Of a stretch of DNA of 64,000 nucleotides, positions 63,101 to 64,000 are shown piece by piece. The notes under the pieces are model-generated. The model saw nothing but the letters and a program-made list of their open reading frames with translations, had not been told where the DNA came from and ran no database searches. Within the stretch, counting starts at the first letter, position 1, and every line of letters begins with the position of its first letter. Source of the stretch: Promerops cafer (lineage: Eukaryota > Chordata > Aves > Passeriformes > Nectariniidae); contig VZSE01013631.1 in NCBI GenBank assembly GCA_013398275.1, forward strand, positions 3,070,550-3,134,549, read 5' to 3'. Made by a program: the position numbers and the translations under genes.

Positions 63101-64000
63101 GGAAATATTCTGGGACTTGAAATCTGCTTTCCATCCCTGGGGAAGTGTTTTGCCTGCCCTTTCTTTCGCTGCTTCCTTTGTGGAATATAAATCTTGTTCC
63201 TTCAACCAGCTAGTGAGTAAGCCCCAGATACATGCATCCCATCCAACAGGATGTGGCACATGTTTGCATGTGTCCAGCTCCTCTCAGGACGAAGCGCTGT
63301 AAGAATTAAGTCCACGGAAGATCATGCTAATATGTAATTGAGTCATGGAGATAGATGAATCACACAAGCTGCATGCACAAAAGGATCACTCTTCATCATG
63401 GGATTTCATAAAGGGGAGCTTGGTTGTAACAGAGGGAAGAAGTTATTCCTGATTCTGAATTATGTTACCCCAGTCCAGCCTATTGAAATTGCATGGGTGA
63501 AACCAGAAGGGGAAAAGATTATCCAGCTGAAACCAAATGTCTCCATTATGCAATGAACAATCTCTGATTATACCACTGGTGTCCATAATTAATTAGAATC
63601 CACCAAGCTAGACCATTTCAATATTTCTAATTTTATCATTTGGCAATTAATCTATTTTTGGTGATACATTGTTTACTATAAAAATAAACTACAGCCTGCT
63701 CTCAAGCCTTGCTAGATGGAGAAGGACCTCAAAAATAGATGAGAAAAGGCCCACTGTATATGTATTTTTCAGCAGCTGAGAACACTGCAAGGAAGAGCAA
63801 GTGTGCAGCACAGGTAAACCTTTCCAGTCACCTGAAATGTCTGGTTATTAATTTATAATAATGTCATTTATAATCAATGACACTCATAATCTCAGGAAGA
63901 TTTTGCATACCATGAATGGTTACTTAGGTTCTGTCTTGCTCAGCACCTATCACAGGGCTCCATGTATGGGTTTTTGAAGAAGAACTATTACCCCAATAGA
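60126..64000. other. non-coding stretch, no gene recognised
   Basis: No exon or repeat is recognised. From about 61880 to 62010 and from 63300 to 63900 the sequence is AT-rich with TAATTA cores (for example CATAATTAATTAGAATCC near 63585), an octamer-like ATGCTAAT at 63325 and a 7-bp-arm palindrome at 63862-63882. By composition it may be distal regulatory DNA. Confidence 0.5.

Overview
This window reads as non-coding DNA from a bird nuclear genome, most likely a songbird (passerine). The main evidence is the interspersed repeats. There are many fragments of CR1 LINEs, several with the avian 3' end made of short ATTCTATG/ATTCTGTG repeats. There is one SINE whose head is a complete-looking tRNA-Ile and whose tail is a CR1 3' end, the architecture known from the zebra finch TguSINE1 family. 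There is also one solo LTR of avian ERVL type. I found no protein-coding gene, exon, tRNA gene, rRNA gene, CRISPR array or operon that I can support. The longest open frame is about 220 codons, sits in a CpG-rich patch and resembles no family I know, so I read the open frames as chance.

Layout. 1-3.8 kb: unique sequence with small tandem duplications. 3.8-8.0 kb: the densest repeat cluster, with the tRNA-Ile SINE, a minus-strand CR1, a short minus-strand CR1 abutting a plus-strand CR1 (reverse transcriptase piece plus 3' region, with the middle missing), and a duplicated CR1 end around a single N at 7708. 8-14.4 kb: unique sequence, a 33-bp tandem duplication, a small CpG-rich island near 11.8-12.1 kb and an RFX-type X-box at 13.8 kb. 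14.4-21.7 kb: one CR1 fragment, an inverted GATA pair near 18.98 kb and a CpG cluster near 21.0 kb. 21.7-30.2 kb: mostly AT-rich unique DNA resembling conserved non-coding sequence. 30.2-35.9 kb: a CR1, a hairpin, a CpG-rich patch and the ERVL solo LTR. 36-52 kb: unique DNA with four small CR1 pieces and microsatellites. 52.9-53.6 kb: a 311-bp direct duplication around a second single N at 53263. 56-60 kb: small CR1 pieces and one old, strongly diverged CR1 copy. 60-64 kb: AT-rich unique sequence.

Two results stand out. First, about 250 bp near 28.0 kb and 31.5 kb are diverged, collinear copies of each other, in the same orientation and about 3.5 kb apart. They match no repeat family I recognise and share a homeodomain-like TAATTAAAT core. 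They could be an old duplicated regulatory element or an unrecognised ancient repeat. Second, both N bases sit between direct duplicates that include unique flanking DNA, which points to false duplications at contig joins. The most economical reading of the window is a gene desert or a large intron carrying distal regulatory DNA. I cannot name the neighbouring gene.
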